64,000 nucleotides of DNA from Didymodactylos carnosus (GCA_905250885.1 CAJNOQ010000006.1:60476-124475); one strand, 5' to 3'. Positions 50,561-63,600 are shown, counted from the first letter of the stretch. Translations and numbers: made by a program. Notes: generated from the letters alone by a model not told the origin.

Positions 50561-51607
50561 TTAAGGAATATAAATAAATCCCTCGCGAGATAAACAAGTG
50601 ATGCGATATGCAATATCTCTTTTCTGTTTAGTTGTCTTTTTAAATTTTGTTAATTAGGAAATTATCAGAGCTTAGACGTATATGTCTGATATTCTGTTCT
50701 CTTTTATCATCTAATTAATAATTTAACCTAGAACTTATTTATTTTTTTTGTATTTATTAGGAAAATTTTACGCGTAAAGTTCATATGTATCATAGAAAGT
50801 GTTATTCGTTTTTTTTTTGTTTGGTAACACTGTTGTTTTTGCTTTGCCATATTTATCCACTTTGCATGGTTTTTTTATTGTTCGCATCCATGTATTTATT
50901 ACATTTAATTTAGATTTCTCTTTCTCGTCTAATCTCTATTTTAAATGTTGTAAAACTAGTGAAAACGTAACATTTTTTTTCTAATATATTATTAAAAATA
51001 CACAATTAAACGCTCTGAAATGGCGATTTTTTGCTACTAAACAATGTTAAGAAATATCAGGAAATGGGAGCGGGATGCTTTTGATCTTTCGCTGCCAGCA
51101 GCATGTCTTATAATCTAAGTGTGCAAGTGTAAAATGAGAGATGTGTCACTACAAACAGTCATATTCTTAGATCAGCTTTGATTATTATGTGAGATTTGCG
51201 AGTATTCTACAAAGCAACTGTTATTACACAAAACACTAAATCGGTCGATTCTTGTTTTGATTTCACATTTTGAAGCGTATTGTTATAATAAATTAACTAT
51301 AAGCTATACTTCTTTATTGTGAACCTAGATTTGATGTTTTGTTTCGTTATATAAATATATGTTATATACAAATGAACCTCACAGAAACAACAAAAAAAAA
51401 TTAAACAGCTGATGAATACTTTCTGTTTTATTCGCCATCGTGAACATCACACGATTGTCTAACATGAAACCAATCATTGCTTGATTTTCAGCTGACAGAA
51501 CTCAATAATAGAAAAAAAGTAAAATTTCTTGTTTTTTCACCAAGAATCAGGTTTTTTTCCAACAGTAACGTAACCACAAAAGTTACTTTCGTCTATTTTC
51601 TAGACTC

Positions 51608-51836
51608 ATATCAACCCAATCGAGAAATTTTAAAAGTGTGTTCGATCGAAATGGATTGAAGATTCTAAATCTCCATAATTGATTATTCTTTGGCAAAACA
51701 ATTAGAAAAAAGTTTTCTAGAGTACCTCAAGTCAAAGTTTGTGGCGTACTAAGTATACAACTAGGAGATTCCGAATTTGCAATCCATTTCGATCGAACAC
51801 ACTTTTAAAATTTTTAGGTTAGGTTGATGTGTAACA
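51608..51836. mobile_element. Foldback element with about 65-bp inverted arms
   Basis: A core of 34 bp (51625-51658), starting AAATTTTAAAAGTGTG and ending GAAATGGATTG, is exactly inverted at 51780-51813. Similarity continues on both sides (ATATCAACC outside, AATCTCC inside). The arms are separated by about 120 bp without coding potential. No target duplication was identified. Confidence 0.7.
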
Positions 51837-53019
51837 TATAGCTATATAGATTTATATGAATAGAAAAAAATTTATGTAAAGTAGTAAAGACTATAGAACG
51901 AAAGAAAAATCTCGCATTCTTGCATGTATAAAACGACAAATGCGGCATAGTGTATATGAAAGTATAACATAATAGAGTATTGATTATATGTACGACAAAT
52001 GCGGCAGTATAAACAGGGTATGTAACTTTTAAAAATACTTACAAATCGATAGATCTATTTTTAACATCGTATATGAAAAATAGAACTACAGTTTTCTTGC
52101 TAAAAAATAATTGTGTACTGCTTTTAATCATACTTGCTTGATTCAATATCAAGAAGCAGATTACAAAGTTAAAGAATAATAACGAATCTGATTGATCGAT
52201 AAAAAGTTAAGTCGTCACGAAAACATGACTTAAGTCGAAGTTAAAGATACTGATTGATTGTAAAGTTAATTGAGATCAGTAGTCTGGACAAGACCTATGG
52301 TATCAGACATAAAATTTTACATTCTACTTTGGAAGCAGACAGTAGATATTTGTAGTGCATGCAGGTCTTAATGTTTTGACTGTCGAAACTATTTTTCTAT
52401 CTTTATTATATTTTGGAGACTTATGAAAAAAATTATGATATGTATTCTTTTTGTAGTTACTAAAGTCTTTAGAAATATATAAACACTCTCGCAACTCACT
52501 GAAGAAGATCGTTCACTGTGTGAGTATGACAGCTATTACCAATTTTAACACATGCCATTAGACACGTGTCATTAGGATAATATCGTCTTTTATCCATTTT
52601 TCATGGATTCACAGAGAGTTATACAATATCGTATAAAATGGGTAGATATCGTATAATCTACTTTTCAAAATAGACTTTGATCTACTGTTTTAATCTTCAA
52701 ATCAGTTAGTTTCTTGCATATTGAAAAAATTAATTTTTTTCTTTTCCATCAGCATATGAAAGTCATCGCGACATATATATGCACTGCATGTGTATTCTAC
52801 TTGAAACACTACCATATATGAAGAAAAAATGAAAAAATGTACAGCCCAGTTTTATTTTCGCTTTTTTCAGTCGGTCTAAAACCACAGACAAGTATTATGT
52901 CTTAGTACTAATCATTGTAATCAGAATCTTTCCAGAAAACTTCAAGAGCTTAGATGAAAATTCTTAGATTTTTTTTTCCTTATAAAAATCATAGTCATCA
53001 TACATGATTACATACTCTT

Positions 53020-53130
53020 TTTTGAATAACCATGCTTAAGAAAGACGACGTATGAAAGCATTCACACTTGTATGCAAACAATAGTATGAAATATAAAATG
53101 TTGCTTCAAAAAATACCAAGGTCATGAGTA
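53020..53130 (+). repeat. Dispersed 110-bp repeat, copy 3
   Basis: Same orientation as copy 2 at 44938-45045, with a small insertion (GACGACG) after CATGCTTAAGAAA. Confidence 0.7.
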
Positions 53131-54577
53131 GAAGAAGCTTCATCAGGGGTGGGTGCGCGTGTGTATGTCGGATTAAAACAGATTAGATGCTTCACACTGT
53201 GAAAAAAATTATTCTCTCGTAAATAGCATTTACACCAATTTTTGTGATGAATCAAATATTTCAAATGTGCCGTCATTACTTATTTCATACGAAATATAAA
53301 CAAAAAATGTGTTTGTTTTAGTATTTTTTGATTAATCACGAGACAACATGACACGTGATACGACATTCCAGCCTTCCGTGCGATTTCTATATAGGATTTT
53401 GTATAACCCGTTTGCAATCAAGCTCCTTAATCGTCGAGGATATTTTTCTTTCGATTAATAACATCAACGTACGAGCCTTACTGGATCACATCGAGAAAAT
53501 TCACGATGTTTTAAGTAACATATGAGTTTATTATATAGACTTGCTATCGCGTTCAGTTTCATAGAAGGTAGATTGTAAGGCACAACAAATGTGCCTTGTA
53601 CAGAGGCACCAATTGAATGCATTCTGTTACCATTCATACGAGATACTTCAGGGTATATTCAAAATGTCGGTTTGCACGACATATTCATGTCATGGCATTT
53701 CAAAAGGTGTCCTCCGATAGACACACTGTTTCTCAGTGCATATTAAAAGCAAAATATGTATGCTGAAGTTGGAATTGTACCATCCTCCAGTGATTGGTCT
53801 TATGTACTATTAGTATAAATATTTTTAGCTTGAGAGAACATCTTGTTTTAGAATATTTTTGTCATCTTCGTATCGATTCTTTTGCTATGACTTACTTTAT
53901 GTTAGGAAGAGAATATCTGTTTTCAAAGCATTTTTTGGTAGAAAAGAACTGTGAATCTAAACATATGTAGAATCACGTGTCACATCTGTTAGTGCCGCTG
54001 GGTATCGAATATTTTTTCAGCATGTTCTGTTGAGTTTAGTTTGTATATGTAGAAGCATCACTGCATTTTTACGCGTATCAACTTCATGCACACTTGATAA
54101 AAGCCGAAGACACGTGCTTTCGACTAGATTTTTCTATTGTATATCCTAGAGATTCAACTTTGCATACCATTTTTATACTATTCCTATATTTATTATAAGG
54201 ATCGTATAGAAAAATTATATGGTAGTTTTGAAAGGAAAAAAAGTTTTTGTTTTCGTTACAATAGAAGTAAAAACCCACGTTGAATTTTGAACGTTTGTCT
54301 AAGAATCTCAAACGATATAAAGTATAGAAACCTTACAAGAATCTTATAATCTTATATGACGATAAGTTTTTCATACTTCGTCATATTAGAATCTTATCAC
54401 TATTCCACGCGTTTCTATCGACTGCCTTATATAAGATGTCTGTGAGATTTCTATAGAATTACCATATGATTGGACGCCTACGGCAATAGTTTAATCGTGT
54501 TACTGTAAGTATCACACATTTTATTTTGTTCTTAGATTTTATAACTCATTAAACGACTCTTCCAAAGTTCTGAGGAT

Positions 54578-54998
54578 ATGAGTCCGAACGTATTATCGCC
54601 TAATTCATCATCATTATCATACAGGCAACATACAACACCCAGTACGAGTAATTTAACTGTTATTTCGAAAAAAAAGAAAAATGTTAGTTTTAGTCGAAAT
54701 GCCTCCTGTCCCACACATGACTCTTTAATAAATGATGATACTTTACTTCTAAGTAAAAGAAAATCTTTTTCAACGAATATAATAAATAAATATGAATATC
54801 AAAGTGTATCGGAACTTAAACCAATTCTTAAACATCATCACCGACAGCAACAACAACGTTCGTTTCAACCAAATATGAACAATGAAAAGACAAAACTTAG
54901 TTTTATTCAACGTTTCAAACAACATCTATTAAATGTATTCAAAAATATGAAAAATAGCAATATAAAACCATCGAACACATTAAAGGAAGCTGAAAATG
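54578..54998 (+). CDS. REDD1-like gene B, exon 1
   Basis: 140 complete codons plus one base, with a GTAAGT donor. Contains a short Gln run (HHRQQQQRSF) and basic KKKKNVSFSRNASC. Its layout parallels gene A exon 1 despite diverged DNA. Confidence 0.85.
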
Positions 54999-57900
54999 GT
55001 AAGTTATAGTGAAGTTTAACAAAAAAATTTATATTTAAACAGAACTGCAACTGTAACTGATGAGAAGTAATGATGAGATGATAAGCTTCTTTCAGTGGTG
55101 GATCTAGAAAATTTTTCCAATGGATGCAGAGTACTGAAAACACAATCGAACAAATTCTTTTTCGAAAAAAATGTAAAGAACGAAACTATTAACCGCTGTT
55201 TGAAATTGTAAAATGTTTTGAAATTGTAAATATGTTTTATAATTATAAGTTAGTGTATAAATCCAATCTTTGACTATTCATTAGTTTTATAGATGTTGCA
55301 TATTCAAAGTTTGAAAGAAATGTTTTTAAAAGTGCAGTTGTTTATTGTTTCTTTTCTTATTTTAATTTTTTGCAGTAAGGTTTCTAGATTGAATCGTCCG
55401 AACAGACAACAGAGATAGAGCGAAGACGTACTACAAGAAAAGGAAGGCTGCATTATGAATTACCCTTCATGTTTTGAAATCACATATCATCGTAGTATCT
55501 CAAGAAGATCAGTTAACGATTTCAACAGACATTCTCCTTAATTGTAATTGAGCCAAATTTCTCCAAAATTTAATGAATTTAAAAAACATAGACAGAATTT
55601 TTGATGAAGTCTCTTTTTTTGATAACGAATAGGACATTATTAATCTTATCTAATAGTTTTTGATTATCAATAGAATAATAATGTGAATAAAGGTAAGCCG
55701 GGTGAAAATTCGAGGTTTATAATATTGCATCAATATTTGACAAGTAACGTATAAAATTTTAATATTCTTTTCATAAAATCAATAATACACTATCGACTAT
55801 TGTTGTTGTTTTTACCTTGGCGAGGCGCAGAGTAAAGAAATTAATCGTTGTTGTTATTATTGTTATTTTTGTGTACACTGTATTTATTTGTTCACATCGG
55901 ACGATCACTACTTTTTCTACGAACTTTTTTCTTATTTACTTGTAAATGATTTATTCAAGCAAACAACAACGATGCATTATGAATAATTTAATATTAGACA
56001 ATTCTTGAGATGAATGGATGTTTCTTTACATCAAACATATGAAGAAAAAAAGTTTACTATGTTAACAAACATGTATAGAAGGCGATATGAAACTGAAAAA
56101 AAGCACGTACAAATAAATAAAAGAAAAACCGTTTGTTTTTATAATATTGTGTATGTTCTAATCAAAAGTAGTTATGACTGTGTCTCATATGCCTGATAGT
56201 TTTATTTGAAGTCTTATACTTCTTTAACGTCATCAACAGCAAATGGAGTCAATTTTTGTAGAGTTCGCGTCATGAGATCGATAAACAATTTCTCTTGAGT
56301 TTGGTATATTGCACCCTAAATACCTATTAAGATCATATATCATATAACTATGGAGTTTAAACAAAAAGAATGAGAAGAGATTTATCTTGTAGAATATAGA
56401 AGTTCTGATGATATTAATCATTTCATTCTAATCACATTACTTTGATTGATTATCAAACAGAAAAAAAAATTGTACATATATTTTTGTTTTTTCGATCATC
56501 ACGCCATATCATTGCTTTTGATTGTTAAAATAACACAAAACTAAAATACATTAAACGAATATAACGTACACAAACGAAACAATCGCGTCTATAAAAATAT
56601 TTCGTCATACATTAATAATGATTTGTGAAGTGTCTTTTTTACACGCTATAGTCATTTGAGATTGGTAGTTATGACCAAGTTTTCTAAGCTGAAGATTAAT
56701 TAATTGCCAAAGTGAATTTAGTTGGTAAACTTCTCAAAATTTCGTATTAGATAAGCGATTTTTGATGAGCAGTTTTCTTTTACAGTAATTACCTTTCCGC
56801 TCAATTTATCGTATTGTTTGCTCTGATCTAAATCCTAGTTGCATTTCTTAGTAGTGAAACTTATAATCAAGATATTGTTAATTCTTGAATCATCGTTTCG
56901 TTTTATACCCTTGTGTTCGTATAATCAAGTCTGCATTCTCAGAACATCGACATCTCTTTCTTGATCATAGTTGTTCAAAAAAGCGTCTCATAATGTTGAA
57001 AACGGTGTAATTTACTGCCTATTAAATGTCTATCAATAGCCCATAAAATGTGTCATGACATTCTTTTATCTAGTTAACACCGTTTTTTGACCATTTTTCA
57101 GCATTATAACTAGGAACTCATTAATGTCTGAAAGTGGCATTTTTTAACGGCCAAGAAACAGGCTGAAAACAAGCATTTAATAGTGACCGTTTAATAGCGA
57201 TTTTTGCGTAATTATTGGCTGTTTATGGCTAAGGATTCGACTCTTGATCACGACTAATTTCTTTCTGATAATTACTATGAAATAAATGACTGTTCAAATT
57301 TTTGAATATTTTCGGTTTTCCACCTATGATCGATGGCATTACTGGTGCCATACCTGTAACCAGTGGCTACTTCCTCAATACAAGTTTCGATGACTTATGT
57401 AGTTGAGAAGAACGAAACTCTACGTTTTCTATGGTCAGTGAAACAAAAGAGCGAATTAAACGGTAAATGTTAAACGTTTTTGTCTGTTTATGTAACGATC
57501 ATAAAATGAACACAATTAATTGTTTGTTTTTAGGCCATCATTAACCCTTTCCAACCGGATGTTGCCATTTGGCAACATTGAGTCAGTATTTTGTGGGATT
57601 AACTGATTGCGGAAGTATATATCTTTTTTTTAAAATTGAATAATTATCTTTATACATCGTGATGTGTATACATGTATTCGAGAACAAAAAATATTCTTTT
57701 TTTGGGCGAGTAATTAGATTCACACGTAGACTCCTAGAAGAGTGTTCAAATCATAAAAACTTGTTTCTTTCGTGCCCGAAGATTTAATATTGAGAGTACT
57801 TACCGATCAATTTTGCTTAGTAGAGCTGCTATATATAGCTGACCTAACATATTTAGTACATCTCAACAATAAAAAATGTACTTGCTGTCATTGGCACTAT

Positions 57901-60608
57901 CCGGCCACAAAAGTACAACAATTTTTTAAAATTAGTTTTCTGTCTGCAGTTGCCAGACGTAATATACTACAAATGAATTTTTTACAACTCTGGTTTGGTA
58001 GCCGACTAGAAAGGGTTAAAGGGTCAGATGAAGGACAATAAGTAGTGCCTGTTAACTGACCAATTTTTCACAATTAAAAGCCTGTTGAAACCCTGTTGTT
58101 CGCCATTTATGTCCTATTAAATGTCAGTTATTTTTTACCTGGGTAATCATCATACATAGTAATATGTCTGACGTAAAAGAAATTTTTCATTCATGATTTT
58201 GAAGAAATTTACTGTCGAGATCTTGAAATATTTTTGTAAAATTAATAAGTAATTAAGTTACTTACCAATTAACTTACTGAACCAAGTCTAACAGTTGACT
58301 ATTCACAAAGTTATTTTCCAAATACGTACTCTATAAATAACAAATAGGGAGTTCATGAGAGGACTTTTATCACTTTCTTATAAAAGGCTAAAAAATTTAT
58401 TATCAGTGGACTGTTTTATTGTTAGTCATGAATTTAAGCACAGGCTTAAGTCAACGTTTACTTTGTTGTAATGCATCGTTAAGACAACTCCGGAGATGTC
58501 TTACGTCAATGATTAACTTGAGGTCACGTTCTATAAGAGAGAAAGAGTTCAAATCAAAACATGTCGCCAATAAAATGAAGGGAACAGTGCACATGACCAG
58601 ACATGTTTCATGAGAAAATGATAGTGTGCGATAGTTTCGAAACAGTAAATATGGTGTATAATCTTATACAAACAAGTATAGAATATCATTAGAAAAAGCT
58701 TAACGAAACGACAAAATAATTCGATAGATAGAAAAAAAAAAAGCTTGACAGGTCTATACCGAACATCTCGTATTGTTAACGGTAATGAACTGCGATAGTA
58801 AATGAAAAGCCGGATCTCTTTCGCAAAGATATCGAGAATTTCTAAAATTATATTCAATTATTTCTGATACTAAACTGGTGATAAAATTATTGAAAAAGTA
58901 GAAAAATAATATTTCTGAGATAAAAGGTCAGTAATAAACACTTTCAGAATTCTTACCATAAAAAAAACAGCAAGAACCGTTAACTATACCGTTTTCGTTG
59001 ACCTGGGTAGGTTCTATGTATACCTATCCTATAAGTACATGTCATGTTGTTATCATAACTTGATGACCGTTAATTCTATTGTTAACCAACTTTCGAAACG
59101 GTTAATCATAAAACATGACACGTTTAGCCAAAAAATACTTTTTTATGAAGAATTTTAATTGCTACTTCTTTTTTAAACTTATTCCCAAGCCATGAAAATA
59201 TAGTTAATTATATCAGTAAAGTTTTTTTTATTGTATGATTGTTATTGCGACATTTTAAACTTCTTTTAAAAAAAGGGTTGGTAAGAGCGCGAGAATAAGG
59301 GAAGAAATAAGTTTTTGTGCGTTTTAAAATAAGAGATTTTAGCATAAATGGAGTAAAACGCCTATTATAACTAATCAAAGAATTTGAGTCAACAACGAAA
59401 GTAAAATGAACAAGAACTTGTCGAAAGTGATTTATTTTGTATTTTTCATTTTTGACAACACAGCAGTTTGCATCAAATATTAAGGATACTAAACGGACTA
59501 GTCCTATGAAAAATTGTTTCTTTCCATATCCCTTGTATGAGATTTAGTCTCTTTAGAACAGACTAGAACTCGAAACTGAAAACAGAAAATTTTTTTTTCT
59601 CGAAGGTCGAAGAATCGAGGAACCCTAACTGCTTGCTGGCCATAAGGGCCGCGGCCCGGAAGACATAATTAGTTGAGCCAACAAAATGATAGAAATAAAT
59701 TGGCACGTGTATAGCAACGTGACAAGGCGAAATCACAAGGGTCAATGTATATATAAAAATATCGTACAGAGAACGAGATGCAAAGAAACGAAGAAGCGTC
59801 CGTTCGCGACGATGATAAATGAAGTATGAAAACAGAAAAAATTGCGAATATATTTTCTACTATTTTTCAAAATAAAACAAGTTGAAACACGTTCGTCTTG
59901 TAAACCAGTTCATGTTATTACATTAACATCACATTAATAGTTTTCGAATATCTCTCCTCTGAGATATTATTGACGTGTTGAACCTCTATTAAGAGCTGCA
60001 AGCGACTTAATCCTTTACTAATTCTTTGCGAAATATAAATTTCCGGTCGATAAATATTGTAAAGGTTTTATTAACTAAACTTTTTGTTCTTAGTGTTAGG
60101 TTATCAAAACATGACATATTTTGATTATGATGACGAATTGGATATAACAGAAGAAAATGAATTAATGTTAACAAATCGTCTTTTGGATGTTTTACGTGAA
60201 AGTAAACTGAAACATTTGAATTGTGGTGATCTATTTGTGCCATGTAATCATATCAAAAATATTTCCAAACAAATGTTAATGATGGCTGCTGAAGAGCCGT
60301 TTGGTATACACGGTGCAAAGATCAATATCAAACTGTTGAGTAAACAACGAGACGAAGAAGAAAAACTGGTACAGACAATAAAAGTTGATGCGACGAAACA
60401 GTCCACATTTGAGATTGAAATACAGTTGCATGAAGATCAAAAGATATTCAGTTTACGACGTTTCTTATCATTGATGACTAAATCGAAGATGAAATTGATT
60501 GAACAATTAAAAAACAGGAGTCCAATTTACATTAGTCCAAATTGTAAACTAATTAAGACACGTTATTATTGTCATGAAAAACCAAAAATAGTCTGTGTTG
60601 AACCATGA
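54578..60608 (+). CDS. DDIT4/REDD1-like mTORC1 inhibitor, gene B
   Basis: Two exons, 54578-54998 and 60100-60608, joined by a 5,101-bp phase-1 intron (AATG/GTAAGT ... GTGTTAG/GTTATC), encode 309 residues. An in-frame TAA precedes the ATG within the 42-nt leader exon. Residues about 165-299 form the same RTP801 C-terminal domain as gene A. Exon 1 shares its layout with gene A: a Ser-rich start MSPN, then FSRNASCPTHDSLIN, then a basic amphipathic segment FIQRFKQHLLNVFKNM near the end. The pair is a tandem duplication about 7 kb apart. The long intron carries a piggyBac-like insertion, so differential regulation is plausible but not shown. Confidence 0.88.
54999..60099. other. Intron of REDD1-like gene B
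   Basis: 5,101 bp, GT-AG. Contains a piggyBac-like element (57545-58015), an inverted AAAACGGTGT / ACACCGTTTT pair near 57000-57085, and a GC-rich patch AAGGGCCGCGGCCCGG near 59645 that may be one end of a lost transposon. No internal exon is supported. Confidence 0.6.
57545..58015. mobile_element. piggyBac-like element remnant with TTAA ends
   Basis: The left end is TTAA (57541-57544) followed by CCCTTTCCAACCGG. The right end in reverse complement is TTAA (58016-58019) followed by CCCTTTCTAGTCGG, 11 of 14 bases identical. The interior has an open frame at 57772-58041 with a KKCTCCHWH cluster, but that frame runs past the right terminus and does not resemble a full transposase. I read this as a non-autonomous or heavily deleted copy. 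Confidence 0.7.
60100..60608 (+). CDS. REDD1-like gene B, exon 2 (RTP801 domain)
   Basis: 509 nt, same length and phase as gene A exon 2 and identical to it over the first 488 nt except one base. The last seven codons differ. Flanking intron and 3' sequences are unrelated apart from the acceptor's TTTTTGTTCTT tract. Confidence 0.92.
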
Positions 60609-63600
60609 AGGTGACAGCAAACTTAGTGACGTTCCCGGTATTGCGGTCAGTAATTACTACTTTCTGCCATAACATTAAAAATGAATATTTCTTTCTTTGT
60701 ATTAGTCTCATTTTTGACAGTAGTTTATGCAGTTTAATATTCCCCCCTAACTAGAAAATTATATTAACGATCTTTTTTTCTTTAATTTATTTTTATAGAA
60801 ATTAATCTAGTTTTCATTATTTTGTTATCAACAAGTCAGATTTTTTTCTATTCTCTTGGTGTTGTTTGAATAATAAACAATTTGTATTTGTTTTTTCTAA
60901 TCGCTATTATAGTGTTTCTAATTTAATCTCGTAATGTTTTTTCGTTCTAATTAGTTTATATAAATACCTGAATTACTTATCATTTTTTTTGTCATATTGA
61001 TAAAAAGCATAGTCCAGCATTAAATTCTTTAGTTTGTATGCCAGATTTAGACTTATTATTTTTTTTTCATTCTTTTATACCTACAATAGAAAAAAAAAAC
61101 ATTGTTAAATTTGAAAAATATTTAAATATCTCCACATCTGTTCATTTATGTTTAAATTTCAAATGTGTAGTAGTATATAGTTAATTTACTTTCTCTTTTT
61201 GTGTACAAAGAATTGAGGTGAATGTGTGAGATATAAATGTACTTTTTTGTTTTATTTCCATTATTAAGGTTTAAACAAGCCAATATACTTGAATTTTTAA
61301 CCATATTGTTATCATATGGCCGCCTAAATTTTTTTTTTCCTTCTTTTGTTTCGTTGTTTTGCTTCTATTATACTTGTTTTCAATAAAATATACATACATA
61401 CATATTGTTGATCGTATCATTTTCTCTCGTTTTATAAATCAATTTGGATAAATGTTATTCATCTTATTTAAGACTAAATCTATGTTTATGATCTGAACGG
61501 CTTATTTTTATGTTCAGCTTAACATTAAATATATGAACTCATTTTATTCTTCAAATGCATAATTATTAACTGAGACTCTTTGAACTCGAAAAAAAATTGC
61601 TATATTGATAATGTTGATATTGTGTACAGAGACTTAAATTTAACGATGGATGTTTAACTATGGATAAAATAAATATAACATATTAGATCATTCAACTATT
61701 TTCAAGATTCATTAATGAACTATAGTTACTAAAACTTATTAGTTTAGAAAGACAACATTTTTTAATTAAATTGTAAAGCTTTAACCATAGTATTGTCCAT
61801 TGTATTTCGTTGTTGCTGTTTCTTCGCAACAATAAAGACTGTCTAAGTTGAAAATTAGGTATATCAAACATAGAAATGACTTAACAAAATGTTCTTCTAG
61901 TACAACGCATTTGCAATGTCGAAGGAGACGGAAGAATATTACAATATTTCACTAATCTCTGATTTTTTAAAATAATTGTCAACAGCGAACTAAAATATGC
62001 TCATTATAGTATATAAGAATCGGAGAACATAGAATAATGTGTATAAATCTCTCTATATAATTCTCTTTACGTTTCAATTGAGACAGATTCCATAAATATG
62101 TATGTAGTACATTTGTCGTTTTCATCGTATTCTGTAGATTTGAAAACATAAAGGTCGACCGAAAGACATTTCTATTAAAATTAATTAAAATTTTATCCAT
62201 TAAACATCATATATGAAATCGAGATTGTTACCGAAGATATTTTTATTCCTTTTAAAATCTTTTCCCCTATATCGAGGGGGAGATTGATAGACTGTTTTTA
62301 TTCTATTGATAAATAAATTTGATTCTTCATCACATGCAATTGATAAGATATAGATTATTTGATGACATTGATTTTTCATGATGCAGTGATTATCAACATG
62401 CTTTTTACCAAATATTTTAGATCGTGCAGTTTGCGATAACATTTTCAGTGCTAGAATAAAAAACAAAATATCAAAACTTTATTGAAAATCAGTTAAATTT
62501 CAGTAAAAATTTTTCATCTTCGTTAATACAATCATTTTTATTCTGTTTCACATTTCTTATACAGAAGAATTTTCGTATGGGCTACATATCTGTTTCAGAT
62601 TATACGAGAACAACGAATTAGCTGTAATAGAATTTATTTTTATTATACCACTGATAATTTCACTAATAAACAATTGTTTAAATATTTCAAACAATATAGT
62701 AAAAATAATAACTATTTCAGTATTAAATGATACTCATTGGCATGACAATCGTCCAGGACAATTCGAGTATCCAAAAATCTTCCGTGAAAAATTATACATA
62801 TTAATACCATATATTCAATAGAATCTCTAGCCAAAAACGAGACGAAAAACACTCATTGTTGACAGTGACCATAGTACGAGGTAAACACAATTTTGTGAGA
62901 CGGATCGTATAGTTTATACTGTCTATGTAGGTTTCAATTTGGATATTGGGTAAAATTTTTGATTTCTTGGAAAAATATCATGTAAATTTAATGACAATAC
63001 AGATTGATACATGAATTCATTGTATTTAAGTGCTCATGAAATCATCTGGACAATTGTTGGAAAAGGAAAAGTCGTTTACATTAGACTGTGACGATGAATA
63101 ACAAAAATCATTGAAACATACAGTCGATATTATTTGTTTTGTTACATTACATGTTAATACAACATACAGAGAAATTATAATATTTTTTATTATTTTTGAC
63201 TAAATATTTCTTATGATTATTTTTGATACGCTGAAGAATATTATAAAAATATATGAGCCAAATCATCTTTAATTCATCCAGAATCAATTTAACAGAAGAT
63301 GTCGCTATTAACGTTTCTTCTACTAGTAAACATGTAACAATCATGAACATGACTATACTTTCAAGAGCCGGGTATTTGACGAACATGACTCTAACATATA
63401 TGGATAATGGAATACTTATATACGAGAACGAGAAATATATCTAACGTAATTGTCGAAACACATACCATTTCATTACAATATAAAGTTGTGTTGCGGACAA
63501 ATCATTAAAATTTTATTGGTTCAATAGAGCACTGTAAAAAACGAAAAAGAGAAGCATGACATCGATATTATTATGAATAGAAGACAAAAAGATTATAAAC

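Larger units (their letters stand above)
49857..54535. other. Intergenic DNA between the two REDD1-like genes
   Basis: No exon is supported. It contains a piggyBac-like MITE (50240-50560), a foldback element (51608-51836), two copies of ACGACAAATGCGGCA near 51935 and 51989, and copy 3 of the 110-bp repeat. An AATAAA at 50435-50440 lies inside the MITE. The 3' end of gene A and the promoter of gene B must lie here but cannot be placed. Confidence 0.5.

Noticed and set aside
57772-58041. Open frame with KKCTCCHWH inside the piggyBac-like element, as a transposase C-terminal finger
   Set aside because: The Cys/His spacing does not clearly match the piggyBac C-terminal domain, there is no DDE-like region, and the frame runs across the element's right end.
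62200-62466. 88-codon minus-strand frame
   Set aside because: Contains a suggestive segment (YQSPPRYRGKDFKRN) but no family match and no start or splice support.
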